NCBI RefSeq assembly: GCF_900103805.1
Contig: NZ_FNIB01000002.1
Span: forward strand, 310,001-374,000
Length of the DNA stretch: 64,000 bases
From: Cryobacterium flavum
GTDB taxonomy: Bacteria; Actinomycetota; Actinomycetes; Actinomycetales; Microbacteriaceae
Direction: 5' to 3'
A program made the translations under genes and the position numbers. The notes under the pieces are model-generated. The model was not told the DNA's origin, made no database searches, and saw only the letters and a program-made list of their open reading frames with translations. Shown here piece by piece: positions 17,158-25,582 of the stretch (position 1 is the first letter of the stretch; the number at the start of each line of letters is the position of its first letter).

Positions 17158-19695
17158 CTAGATCTTTTCGATCGGGGCGATCTTGATCAACAGCTTTTTG
17201 GCGCCCGCAGTGTCGAACTGCACGTGCGCGATGCGCTTGGTACCTTCGCCGGTGACCTGGTTGACCCGGCCCTCGCCGAAGTCGTGGTGGCGAATGCGGT
17301 CACCCGCCTGAAGCTCGAGGCCACCGTTGTCGCGCACCGTTCCGGTGATCTTGTTCGCCCACTCCGTCTTCGGCTTGCCGGGCGGCAGGCCGACCGGTTG
17401 TTTGCTGGTGCCGTAGCTGCTGCGCCCGCCGTAACCATCGTTCGAGCCGGTGCCCAGTGAATTACCGAACCCACCGAAGCCACCGTCGCGTCGCGCATTG
17501 AGGGCTCGCGGCTGGGTGCCACCACGGGAATTGGCCATGCCCGGCGACTGCTTCCAGTCGATCAGGTCGGCCGGAATCTCCTGTAGGTATCGACTCGGCA
17601 TGGCCACGTTGATGTCGCCGAACTGAGCGCGGGTCATGGCGAGGGAGAGGTAAAGCCGTTTGCGGGCGCGGGTGATGCCCACGTAGAACAGGCGGCGTTC
17701 CTCGGCCGGGCCGCCGGGCTCGTTCGCCGACATCTGGTGCGGAAGCAGCCCCTCTTCCACTCCGGTGAGGAACACTGCCTCGTATTCGAGGCCCTTCGCG
17801 GTGTGCAGGGTCATCAGGGATACGGTTCCCGAGGCATCGTCGAGGTCGTCGGCGGCGGCCACGAGTGACACCTGGGTGAGAAAGTCGACGAGACCGCCGT
17901 CGGGGTTCTCCTTGTTGAAGTCCTTGGTCTGGGCCACGAGCTCTTCGATGTTCTCGGCGCGCACCTCGTCTTGAGGATCGCGGCTGTTTCGTAAGCCGGC
18001 GAGCAGCCCGCTGCCGTTCAACAGAAATTCGAGCACTTCGGAGACGTTGGCACCGCCGACCGGCACGCCGTCGTCGGTGACCGAGGTCGGTACCAGCATG
18101 AGCGCGGCGGCATCGAGCAGTTCGGCGAGTTCGAGGATGGCGCCGGTCACCTTGGGGCCGAGGCCGAGCGCGGCGGAATTGCGCATGGCTTGGCGAAAGG
18201 TGAGTTCGTTGTCGTCGGCGAAGCTCGACAGACCGGTTTCGGTGGCCGGGCCGATGCCGCGCTTCGGGGTGTTGAGGATGCGGCGCAGGGCGAGTTCGTC
18301 GACCGGGTTGGCGACGGCGATGAGGTAGGCCAGGGCGTCCTTGATCTCGGCCCGCTCGTAGAACTTGGTGCCGCCGACCACCCGGTAGGGGGTCGCGGAG
18401 CGCACCAGGATTTCTTCGAGCGCTCGGGTCTGGGCGTTGGTGCGGTAGAACACGGCCATGTCTCGGTAGGCCATGCCGGCCGCGTGCAGCACCTGGATTT
18501 CGTCGGAGACGAACTGGGCTTCGTCGTGCCCGGAGTAGGCGGTGAAGCCGACGATCTTCTCGCCGTCGCCGCCGGCGCTCCACAATTTCTTGTCTGTACG
18601 GTCGAAGTTGTGGCCGATCACGGCGTTCGCCGCCGAGAGAATATTCTGGGTCGACCGGTAGTTCTGCTCGAGCAGAATCACCCTAGCGCCCGGGTAGTCC
18701 CGCTCGAACCCGCTGATGTTGCGGGTGTCGGCGCCACGGAAGGCGTAGATCGATTGGTCGGAATCGCCGACCACGGTGAGTGACGCCCCGGGGATGGCGC
18801 CGGACGCGTCGCGCAGGTTGCGCACGTGCACGCCGTCGTCTTCCATCTCCTGGGCGAGCTCGGGCGTGACCGGTCGGGTGAGCTCGTGCACGAGGGCGTA
18901 CTGGGCGTGGTTGGTGTCCTGGTATTCGTCGACCAGCAGGTGCCGAAAGCGGCGCCGGTAGAGCGCGGCGACCTTGGGAAAAGCACGGAACAGGTAGACC
19001 GTCTCGCCGATAAGGTCGTCGAAGTCGAGCGCGCTCGCTGCGCGCAGTCGGGCCTGGTACTGCCGAAAAATCTCGACGAACATGACCTCCTGCGGGTCGC
19101 TCATGTTGGCGTTGCGCGCATAGGAATCGGCATCGGCGAGCTCGTTCTTGAGCTTGGAGATCTTGGCGCCCGCTGACCCCGGCGTGAATCCGTAGGTATC
19201 GGCGTCGAGGCCCTTGATGATGCGCTTGAGCGTGACCTTGGTGTCGGCCGAGTCGTAGATGCTGAACGTGCTGGACAGGCCGATCTTTTCGGCTTCGCGG
19301 CGCAGGATGCGCACGCAGGAGGAGTGGAAGGTGCTGATCCACATGCCGTCTGAGCCCTGCCCGAGGATGGCGTGCACCCGCTCGCGCATCTCGGCGGCGG
19401 CCTTATTGGTAAAGGTAATCGCGAGAATCTGGCTCGGCCAGGCATCGCGGGTTTCGAGCAGGCTCGCGACGCGACGGGTGAGCACACTGGTCTTGCCCGA
19501 CCCGGCGCCAGCGATGATGAGCAAGGCCTGGCCGCGGTATTCCACGGCCTCTTTCTGCTGCGGGTTGAGCCCGTCAAGCAAGGGACTCTGCTGCGTACCG
19601 CCCGGGCCTGCATACCCATTGGAATCGAGAATGATCGGCGTGGCCGAGCGGCCGGTGGTGACGGGTGCGGATTCCGCGTTCAGAGGTGTGGTCAT
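17158..19695 (-). CDS. pcrA: ATP-dependent DNA helicase UvrD/PcrA
   Basis: 845-residue superfamily 1A 3'-5' helicase for nucleotide excision repair and replication restart. Motif I AGAGSGKT is near residue 73, motif Ia LAITFTNKAAAEMRERV near 103, motif II VDEYQDTN near 247, motif III VVGDSDQSIYAFRG near 300, motif V/VI MTLHTAKGLEYEAVF near 635 and YVGITRARKRLYL near 685. The C-terminus has a Gly/Ser-rich linker and a Tudor-like end (AGDRIRHHDFGEGRV) typical of PcrA, which binds RNA polymerase. ATG 19695 (MTTPLNAESAPV) is chosen; a GTG 33 bases upstream is possible. Confidence 0.95.
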   Translation of the reverse strand: MTTPLNAESAPVTTGRSATPIILDSNGYAGPGGTQQSPLLDGLNPQQKEAVEYRGQALLIIAGAGSGKTSVLTRRVASLLETRDAWPSQILAITFTNKAAAEMRERVHAILGQGSDGMWISTFHSSCVRILRREAEKIGLSSTFSIYDSADTKVTLKRIIKGLDADTYGFTPGSAGAKISKLKNELADADSYARNANMSDPQEVMFVEIFRQYQARLRAASALDFDDLIGETVYLFRAFPKVAALYRRRFRHLLVDEYQDTNHAQYALVHELTRPVTPELAQEMEDDGVHVRNLRDASGAIPGASLTVVGDSDQSIYAFRGADTRNISGFERDYPGARVILLEQNYRSTQNILSAANAVIGHNFDRTDKKLWSAGGDGEKIVGFTAYSGHDEAQFVSDEIQVLHAAGMAYRDMAVFYRTNAQTRALEEILVRSATPYRVVGGTKFYERAEIKDALAYLIAVANPVDELALRRILNTPKRGIGPATETGLSSFADDNELTFRQAMRNSAALGLGPKVTGAILELAELLDAAALMLVPTSVTDDGVPVGGANVSEVLEFLLNGSGLLAGLRNSRDPQDEVRAENIEELVAQTKDFNKENPDGGLVDFLTQVSLVAAADDLDDASGTVSLMTLHTAKGLEYEAVFLTGVEEGLLPHQMSANEPGGPAEERRLFYVGITRARKRLYLSLAMTRAQFGDINVAMPSRYLQEIPADLIDWKQSPGMANSRGGTQPRALNARRDGGFGGFGNSLGTGSNDGYGGRSSYGTSKQPVGLPPGKPKTEWANKITGTVRDNGGLELQAGDRIRHHDFGEGRVNQVTGEGTKRIAHVQFDTAGAKKLLIKIAPIEKI

Positions 19696-19751
19696 GTCGG
19701 TTTCCAGTGTAGGCGAGGCCCCTGACACGAGGCCGGGATGACGCCCACGGG

Positions 19752-20813
19752 TCAGCGCCGCTCGTCGCGCACGTGCACGGCCAGATCGGGGTGGTCGGCG
19801 AACACCCCGTCGACGCCCGAGTCGAAAATCAGGCGAAACTCGGATTGCCAGTGGCCGAAATCCGCCTTTCGGGTGCCGCTCTGAAAGGTTGTCTCCAGAA
19901 ACTTGTTCTCCGGGCGCAAAGTCCAGCAGTAGACCTCCAGTCCGGCGGCGTGCGCATCCTCGACCAGAGCGGAGGCCCCGATCACGTCACCCGCGTCATC
20001 CGTTTTGAGGATGAGCGACTTGGGAACGCTGATGCCGTCCACCCCGATGTCACTCGTGGCCGTGCTCGAGCCCATGCTGCTGCGGGAGCCGCCGGCCGAG
20101 CGGCCCGCCGCCAGGCTCGAGAGCCCGCCAGCGGTGAGGTGGGCGGCGTAGCTGAGCGCACCGGCCCCGTACTCGGCGAGTTGGTCGGCCGGGTGCCCCT
20201 GGTCTTCGAGCAGAAAGATGCGTTTGCCACGCACGCCCTGGGCCCGAACCTGCGCGAGCACGCTCGGTTCGAAGCTCTCCACGGTGAGCCGGTCGGTGTT
20301 CCAGCCTGCGGCGGAGACCTCGGCGGCGAACAGCTCGGGCAGTGGCAGGTCGAGGCTCGCGAAGTAGTTGCTGTGCTTGATTTCGGCCACGATACCGAGC
20401 ACCCGGTCGGTGTGTTCGGCTGCGTCATCGACCAGGTCGAACAGGTCGCGCAGGCGCAGGATCGGCTGTTGGTCGTCGAAGGTGGTGTTGCCCTGCCGCA
20501 GGGCGGGCAGTCGTTCCCTGGCCCGCAGGGTGCGCAGTTCGTCCCAGGTGAAGTCCTCGGTGAACCAGCCGGTGACGAGCGTTCCGTCGATGTGTTTCTC
20601 GGTGCGGCGAGCGGAGAATTCGGCGCGGGTGGCGACATCCGTTGTGCCGGAGATCTCGTTTTCGTGGCGGATCACCAGCACCCCGTCGCGGGTGGCGACG
20701 AGGTCGGGTTCGACCGCGTCGGCGCCGAGGCCGAAGGCGAGGTCGAATGCGCTGCGGGTGTGCTCGGGCCGGTGCCCGCTCGCCCCGCGGTGGCCAATCA
20801 CGATCGGTTGCAT
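19752..20813 (-). CDS. glpQ: glycerophosphodiester phosphodiesterase
   Basis: 353-residue GDPD-family TIM barrel that hydrolyses glycerophosphodiesters to glycerol-3-phosphate and an alcohol. The catalytic opening VIGHRGASGHRPEHT (residues 5-19) has both active histidines' context, and EPDLVATRDGVLVIRHE (about 35-51) supplies the metal-binding Glu/Asp and second His. The C-terminal DGVFADHPD is conserved. There is no signal peptide, so it is cytosolic. A Ser/Gly-rich segment near residues 230-260 (GRSAGGSRSSMGSS) looks like an insertion. A TAGCCT box six bases before the ATG suggests leaderless transcription. Confidence 0.92.
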   Translation of the reverse strand: MQPIVIGHRGASGHRPEHTRSAFDLAFGLGADAVEPDLVATRDGVLVIRHENEISGTTDVATRAEFSARRTEKHIDGTLVTGWFTEDFTWDELRTLRARERLPALRQGNTTFDDQQPILRLRDLFDLVDDAAEHTDRVLGIVAEIKHSNYFASLDLPLPELFAAEVSAAGWNTDRLTVESFEPSVLAQVRAQGVRGKRIFLLEDQGHPADQLAEYGAGALSYAAHLTAGGLSSLAAGRSAGGSRSSMGSSTATSDIGVDGISVPKSLILKTDDAGDVIGASALVEDAHAAGLEVYCWTLRPENKFLETTFQSGTRKADFGHWQSEFRLIFDSGVDGVFADHPDLAVHVRDERR

Positions 20814-20819
20814 GGTTTC

Positions 20820-20825
20820 AGGCTA
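20820..20825 (-). promoter_or_regulatory. predicted -10 box, leaderless glpQ
   Basis: Minus-strand TAGCCT followed by six bases (GAAACC) and the glpQ ATG at 20813. Confidence 0.5.
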
Positions 20826-21011
20826 ACAACGGGGCCAGAACGGATGCTGGGGGCCGGCATCCGCTCACAGCGAAATGGGTGCGAAACACCGCCTGCAATG
20901 CTGCAAATCGGCTGATCCCCTGCACATTCGCACGTGCTCTCGGGTACCGTGGAAGAAGTGCCGCACCAGGCGCACCCAAACTCCACCAGCTGATTGTGAG
21001 TACAGCAACAC

Positions 21012-21830
21012 ATGGCATCCTCCAACCCCGCTTTCTCCCGCAACGAGGCGTTCGGCCCTCGCGGCGCAGTGGCGTCGTCGCAGGCCCTCTCGGACAACGA
21101 TCTGCAGTCGATGTACAACCGGCCCTCGGCCGGTGCGCAGGACACCGAACGCATGACCTACGAAGACACCATCACCAAGACCGGCCTCGGCTTCGCGCTG
21201 CTGCTCGTCGCGGCAATGATCTCCTGGGTTGCTACCCCGGTGCTCCCGTTCCTGTTCATTCTGGGTGCCATCGCCGGTTTCGTGCTCGGTCTGGTCAACA
21301 CCTTCAAGAAGGAGCCGTCCGCTCCGCTCATTCTCGCCTTCGCCGGGGCCCAGGGCCTGTTCGTCGGCGGCATCTCGCGCTTCTTCGAGGACCTCTACGG
21401 GGGCGTCGTGATGCAGGCGGTTCTCGCCACCCTCGTAGTCGTCGGTGTCACGCTCGCCCTGTTCAAGAGCGGCAAGATCCGCGCCTCGAAGAAAGCCACC
21501 AAGATCTTCCTGGTCGCCATGATCGGCTACGCCGCGTTCTCGCTGATCAACTTCGGCATGATGCTGTTCGGCGCCACCGACCAGGCCTTCGGCATGCGCA
21601 GCCAGAGCATTAGCATTCTCGGCTTCGACATCAAGCTCGGCATCCTCATCGGCCTGCTCGCTGTACTCCTGGCCGCGTACTCGCTCGTGCTCGACTTCGA
21701 CTTCATCCAGAAGGGCGTCAACAACCGCCTGCCGCGCAAGTACGGCTGGACCGGCGCGTTCGGCATCATCATGACCGTCGTCTGGCTCTACGTCGAAATG
21801 CTGCGCATCTTCGTGCTGACCCGCGAGTAG
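21012..21830 (+). CDS. Bax inhibitor-1/YccA family membrane protein
   Basis: 272-residue protein of the Bax-inhibitor-1 family (UPF0005/TMBIM), whose bacterial members include pH-sensitive Ca2+ leak channels. A hydrophilic head of about 50 residues (SNPAFSRNEAFG, typical of actinobacterial members) precedes seven helices. The conserved LDFDFIQKGVNNRLPRKYGW near residue 228 is visible, and the family's two-aspartate centre corresponds to this LDFDF region. It starts at ATG 21012. A strong terminator follows 20 bases after the stop, so it is monocistronic. Confidence 0.9.
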   Translation: MASSNPAFSRNEAFGPRGAVASSQALSDNDLQSMYNRPSAGAQDTERMTYEDTITKTGLGFALLLVAAMISWVATPVLPFLFILGAIAGFVLGLVNTFKKEPSAPLILAFAGAQGLFVGGISRFFEDLYGGVVMQAVLATLVVVGVTLALFKSGKIRASKKATKIFLVAMIGYAAFSLINFGMMLFGATDQAFGMRSQSISILGFDIKLGILIGLLAVLLAAYSLVLDFDFIQKGVNNRLPRKYGWTGAFGIIMTVVWLYVEMLRIFVLTRE

Positions 21831-21848
21831 CGGCATCCGCTTGATCAG

Positions 21849-21882
21849 GCGCCCTCGTCATTTCGGAACGGGGGCGCTTTTT
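21849..21882 (+). terminator. rho-independent terminator after BI-1 gene
   Basis: GCGCCC (21849-21854) pairs with GGGCGC (21872-21877), followed by TTTTT. Confidence 0.85.
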
Positions 21883-21920
21883 CGTACCCCACGCACGCCA
21901 CACTGTGGTTGGCTTAAGCA

Positions 21921-22073
21921 ATGAGTTTCACTGACCTGCACGCGCTGGCTCCCCTCGAATCCACCGGCGTGAACGCCACGTTCGGCTACATCGGCAGCGG
22001 CATCGTGCTCCTCGGGCTCGCCTGGGTGGTCGTGCTCGCCATCCGCCGCTACCTCAAAGCGCCCAAAGACTGA
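21921..22073 (+). CDS. predicted 50-residue single-span membrane protein
   Basis: A short frame from ATG 21921 to TGA 22073. The N-terminus is hydrophilic (MSFTDLHALAPLEST), residues 24-41 form one clear membrane helix (GSGIVLLGLAWVVVLAIR) and the tail is basic (RRYLKAPKD), placing the C-terminus inside. Third positions are GC-rich as in neighbours. TTGGCT six bases before the start is one mismatch from the leaderless box seen elsewhere. I do not recognise a family; it may be a small regulator or subunit. Confidence 0.45.
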   Translation: MSFTDLHALAPLESTGVNATFGYIGSGIVLLGLAWVVVLAIRRYLKAPKD

Positions 22074-22150
22074 CTAAACGGATGCCCGCGCCGGGGTCAT
22101 CCCATGTGCGCCCCCAATATCGGCAGTCGCTACGCCGGTTACCGTAGCGG

Positions 22151-23065
22151 TCACCCGTTTCGGGCGCGGCCACGGGCAAACCTGGGTCGATGCAGGGAGA
22201 AACCGCGTTTCGGGGTCCTGGCGACGATGACGGCCGCGATCGAGCCGAGCACGATGACGATTCCCGCGATCTGAATCGGGGCAAGGTGCTCTCCGGCGAT
22301 CGCCCAGCCGAGCACGATGGCCACGACGGGGCTCAGCAGGCCGAGGAATGCGATGGTGCTCGCGGGCAGGCGCGCAATGCCGTGGAACCAGGCGACGTAG
22401 GCGAGTGCCGTGCCGGCCACAGCGAGGTACGCGTAGCCGGCGAGGTTGGCCACGGTCAGCGGCGTGGTCGGAAGGCCTTCGAGCAGGAGCAAAACGGGCA
22501 GCAGGCTGAGCCCGCCCGCGATGAGCTGCCACGAGGTCGTCGCCAGCAGCGGCGCCGGCTGCCCCCACTTCTTGGAGAGCACGATGCCCGAGGCCATGCA
22601 GACCGTGCCGCCGACAGCGGCCAGGATCCCGATAGCGTCAAGCCTCGCCTGCGATTGGAGCACGATGAGGCTGACGCCGAAGGCACCGGTCGCGCCGCTC
22701 GCCAGAACGCGTCCGGTCATCCTCTCGTGCAGCACGCGACTGGCGAGCAATGCGACCACGAGCGGCTGCAGGCCTCCGACGATGGCGGCCACTCCGCCAG
22801 GGAGCCGGTAGGCCGCGATGAAGAGCAGCGCGAAGAACGCCCCGATGTTGAGCACGCCGAGCACCCAGGACTTCCACCACCATTCGCCGCGCGGCAATCG
22901 GCGGCAGAGCACCAGGAGCAGCAGCCCTGCGGGGAGCGCGCGCAGGAATGCCGCGAGCAGCGGCCGATCCGCGGGCAGCAACGCCGTCGTCGTCAGATAG
23001 GTGGTTCCCCAAAGAACGGGAGCCAGGGCGGTGGTCGCCAACAGAAGGAATCGGTTGCTAAGCAC
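22151..23065 (-). CDS. EamA/DMT family exporter
   Basis: 304-residue ten-helix drug/metabolite transporter with two EamA repeats: the first starts LAPVLWGTTYLTTTALLP near residue 14, the second GILAAVGGTVCMASGIVLSKKW near 146. It ends in a basic tail (RTPKRGFSLHRPR). The substrate is unknown; such pumps export amino acids, metabolites or toxins. The start is GTG 23065, which lies inside the long palindrome shared with the divergent marR gene, seven bases after a perfect TATAAT. The message is therefore probably leaderless and blocked when the regulator binds. Confidence 0.9.
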   Translation of the reverse strand: MLSNRFLLLATTALAPVLWGTTYLTTTALLPADRPLLAAFLRALPAGLLLLVLCRRLPRGEWWWKSWVLGVLNIGAFFALLFIAAYRLPGGVAAIVGGLQPLVVALLASRVLHERMTGRVLASGATGAFGVSLIVLQSQARLDAIGILAAVGGTVCMASGIVLSKKWGQPAPLLATTSWQLIAGGLSLLPVLLLLEGLPTTPLTVANLAGYAYLAVAGTALAYVAWFHGIARLPASTIAFLGLLSPVVAIVLGWAIAGEHLAPIQIAGIVIVLGSIAAVIVARTPKRGFSLHRPRFARGRARNG

Positions 23066-23093
23066 TTAGCTATTATAGCTAAGTGCTTAGCAA
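23055..23093. promoter_or_regulatory. perfect 18-bp-arm palindrome, MarR operator
   Basis: TTGCTAAGCACTTAGCTA (23055-23072) and its exact complement (23076-23093) flank TTA. Each arm itself contains CTAAG-N2-CTTAG, so two dimer sites stand side by side. The minus-strand TATAAT (23077 to 23072) at its centre is the exporter's -10 box, and the exporter GTG lies within the left arm. Confidence 0.85.
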
Positions 23094-23097
23094 TTGA

Positions 23098-23103
23098 TAG
23101 TGT
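23098..23103 (+). promoter_or_regulatory. predicted -10 box, leaderless marR
   Basis: TAGTGT followed by six bases (GGAACC) and the ATG at 23110, directly beside the operator palindrome. Confidence 0.45.
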
Positions 23104-23109
23104 GGAACC

Positions 23110-23664
23110 ATGACAGACCAGGTCGATCGAATCCTCGAGCAGTGGAGCACCGAGAAGCCCGACCTGGATGTCTCCCCGATGGCCGTCATCGGCCGCTTGA
23201 GTCGCACCGCTCTGGCCGTCGAGTCCCGCCTGGCCGCGACCTTTGCGCGGTACGGCCTGGACGCATCCTCTTTCGACGTGCTCGCGACGCTGCTGCGGAG
23301 CGGTGCGCCCTACCGGATCTCCCCGGCGGCACTGGCCCGCGATGCGATGATCTCGACGAGCGCGGTGGCCCAGCGCCTGAACAAACTTCAGACGCGAGGT
23401 TTGGTCAGCCGAGAGGCGAACCCCGACGATGGCCGCGGTATCCTGGTCGCGCTGACGGATGCCGGTAAGCGGCTCATCGACGCCGCCCTGGCCCCGCACG
23501 TCGAGACCGAGCGAACCATCACCCAGATTCTTTCTGACGACGAACAATCGCTTCTGGTGGGGCTGCTGCAGAGGATCAACGCTGCGGCAACCCACGGACT
23601 GAACGAATCAGCGCAGCGAACGCAGGTAGCGTCGGCGAACGATGAGTTGAGCGACCCGAAGTAG
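23110..23664 (+). CDS. MarR family transcriptional regulator
   Basis: 184-residue MarR repressor: RLAATFARYGLDASSFDVLATLLRSG (about residues 36-62), recognition helix region ALARDAMISTSAVAQRLNKLQTRG (73-96), wing VSREANPDDGRGILVALTDAGKRL (98-121), and a C-terminal dimer helix. It is divergent from an exporter over a palindrome with two apparent dimer sites, the classic arrangement of a ligand-released repressor controlling itself and an efflux pump. Its 3' end overlaps the convergent DUF1990 gene by 57 bases. Confidence 0.9.
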   Translation: MTDQVDRILEQWSTEKPDLDVSPMAVIGRLSRTALAVESRLAATFARYGLDASSFDVLATLLRSGAPYRISPAALARDAMISTSAVAQRLNKLQTRGLVSREANPDDGRGILVALTDAGKRLIDAALAPHVETERTITQILSDDEQSLLVGLLQRINAAATHGLNESAQRTQVASANDELSDPK

Positions 23665-24081
23665 TGGGTAGAGGGCGCGCCACGGCTGCTGCGGGGCCGC
23701 CCGCGTCAGCGATCGCACCGTGAGATGCACTTCGTTGCCGTGGCGGTGCACGATGAACGCCTCCTCGCCACTGACCGGATGCCCGGGCAGCGTTCGATAG
23801 GCGAACCCGACCCGGTTCGGCTCGTCGACGACAGAAACGACCTCCACCGGTTCGACGACGGTCAGCGCGATCAGGCGTGCCGTGACGATTACCCGGTCGC
23901 CGGGCGACACCGGCGCCGCCGAATCCACGGCAAACCCGCTCGCCGTCTTCACCCGCCAGCGCAGCACATCCCCGGCGGCGCGCTCCCACACCGCGTCACC
24001 GCTGCCCACGACCGCTGACACTTCCGAGCGCCGGAATTTCGGATCGCTCGCCGGCCAGTCGTGAAGTTCAGGGCTGGCCAT
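23608..24081 (-). CDS. DUF1990 family protein
   Basis: 157-residue protein of the DUF1990 family (plant and bacterial UPF0548-like): WERAAGDVLRWRVKTASGF near residue 32, DRVIVTARL near 62, RVGFAYRTLPGHPVSGEEAFIVHR near 90-113, and AQLIVRRRYLRSLR at the end. No function is established. ATG 24081 has a strong AAGGAG site. It overlaps the end of the MarR gene on the opposite strand. Confidence 0.8.
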   Translation of the reverse strand: MASPELHDWPASDPKFRRSEVSAVVGSGDAVWERAAGDVLRWRVKTASGFAVDSAAPVSPGDRVIVTARLIALTVVEPVEVVSVVDEPNRVGFAYRTLPGHPVSGEEAFIVHRHGNEVHLTVRSLTRAAPQQPWRALYPLLRVAQLIVRRRYLRSLR

Positions 24082-24190
24082 GATTCTCCTTCGCGCCGAG
24101 CCTTAGGGTGTGGGTCATCTGCCCAGTCAATCGCAACGGCGACGGTTTCAGTCCGGGGTTCGCCCGCAGCGCACCGCGTGAATCCCTGCG

Positions 24191-24196
24191 TAGACT
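24191..24196 (+). promoter_or_regulatory. predicted -10 box, leaderless MFS gene
   Basis: TAGACT followed by six bases (CGGGTT) and the ATG at 24203. Confidence 0.5.
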
Positions 24197-24202
24197 CGGG
24201 TT

Positions 24203-25582
24203 ATGTCGCTCGGTCGCCCATTTCGAGCGCTGTGGACATCGAGTGCCTCCTCGAATCTCGCTGACGGAGTCGCGTTCATCTCGATGCCGCTTCTCGCGGT
24301 GTCGCTCACCGACGATCCGCGGTTGGTCGCGGGTCTGGCCACGACGTACGCCCTGGTGCGGCTCCTGGTCGCGCTGCCCATCGGGGTATGGGTCGATCGA
24401 GTCGATCGGCGCACGCTGCTGATCGGCGCGAACCTCATCCGTGGGTTGGCGGTGCTCGCCCTGGCTGTCTCCGTGCAGTTGGACCTCGCAACGTTACCGC
24501 TGCTCTACGCGGCGTTTGCGGTCGTCGGAACGCTGGAGAGCGCGGCGGACAACGCATCCGTTTCGCTCTTGCCCGGGGTCGTACCGGTCACGCAGCTGGA
24601 TCGCGCCAATGGTCGCATTTCAGCCGCGCAGCTGATCGCCGATGAGTTCGCCGGACCGCCGCTGGGTGGACTGCTGTTTGCCGCCCTGGCCGCCGCTCCC
24701 CTGTATCTCATGGGCGGGCTGTGGGCTGCGGCCGGGATTCTCGCCCTGGCGCTGCCGATCCGGCGGCTCGGTGGGTCGAGCCCCGACCTCACCCTGCGCC
24801 AGCCCATTTTTCGCGAGGCGATCGAGGGTGCGCGATGGCTCGCGGGCAACCGCGCGGTTGGCGGGCTCGCGCTGATCGGCGCGCTTGCCAGTGTGGGCTA
24901 CATGCTCCCCTTCTCGATCCTCGTGCTGTTCGCCGGGCAACGCCTCGCCCTCGATGCCCTCGGTTACGGGGTGATCCTGGCCGTTTCAGCGCTCGGCGGA
25001 TTGGTCGGTTCGTTCTCGACAGCACGAGTCGTTGGCACGATGGGCTACCGGCGCACGATTATTGCGAGCCTCGTCACGGGGGCGGCAGCACTGTTCGCGC
25101 TGTCGATCGCCACCAACGGAGTTGTTGCCGCTGTGTTTCTCGCGGTCTACATCCTGCACGCCGTGGTCTGGGGAATCTGCGCCACCTCCCTCCGGCAACG
25201 ACTCGTGCCCGACGCCCTGCGCGGACGGGTGAACGCGGCGTCCCGCGTGCTCAGCCTGCTCGGGCTGGCGCTCGGTTCGGCGCTCGGCGGCCTGCTGGCT
25301 GTGGTTGGCCTTGCACTGCCGATCGCCGTCGGTGGCGGAGTCTTCGTGTGTTGTGCGGTGCTGGCTGTCATCGTGCTCCCCCGCGATCCTGCCCCTGATC
25401 ATCCAATGCCAGTCAGGCCCGGTGACAACAGGTCACGTCCCGTGCAGTGGTGTAGTTTCCGGGGTTTGATCGTTGGATTAACAACGCAACGAACCACCGT
25501 GCGATGGTCAGTGAGAACCGTTCAAAGTTCCTCACAGAAAGACACATCACACGATGGCTCTAGACCAGTCTGCCTTGCTTGA
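24203..25582 (+). CDS. MFS transporter, 3' end replaced by IS sequence
   Basis: Major facilitator protein of the enterobactin-exporter/MFS_3 kind. There are about 12 hydrophobic segments, and the cytoplasmic loop GVWVDRVDRRTLL near residue 58 is the MFS loop motif. Native sequence runs to about residue 405 (VLPRDPAPDHP); after 25420 the frame enters the left end of an IS256-family element and continues for about 54 foreign residues to a stop inside the transposase gene. All membrane helices appear kept, so activity may survive with an altered tail. The substrate is unknown. Confidence 0.8.
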   Translation: MSLGRPFRALWTSSASSNLADGVAFISMPLLAVSLTDDPRLVAGLATTYALVRLLVALPIGVWVDRVDRRTLLIGANLIRGLAVLALAVSVQLDLATLPLLYAAFAVVGTLESAADNASVSLLPGVVPVTQLDRANGRISAAQLIADEFAGPPLGGLLFAALAAAPLYLMGGLWAAAGILALALPIRRLGGSSPDLTLRQPIFREAIEGARWLAGNRAVGGLALIGALASVGYMLPFSILVLFAGQRLALDALGYGVILAVSALGGLVGSFSTARVVGTMGYRRTIIASLVTGAAALFALSIATNGVVAAVFLAVYILHAVVWGICATSLRQRLVPDALRGRVNAASRVLSLLGLALGSALGGLLAVVGLALPIAVGGGVFVCCAVLAVIVLPRDPAPDHPMPVRPGDNRSRPVQWCSFRGLIVGLTTQRTTVRWSVRTVQSSSQKDTSHDGSRPVCLA

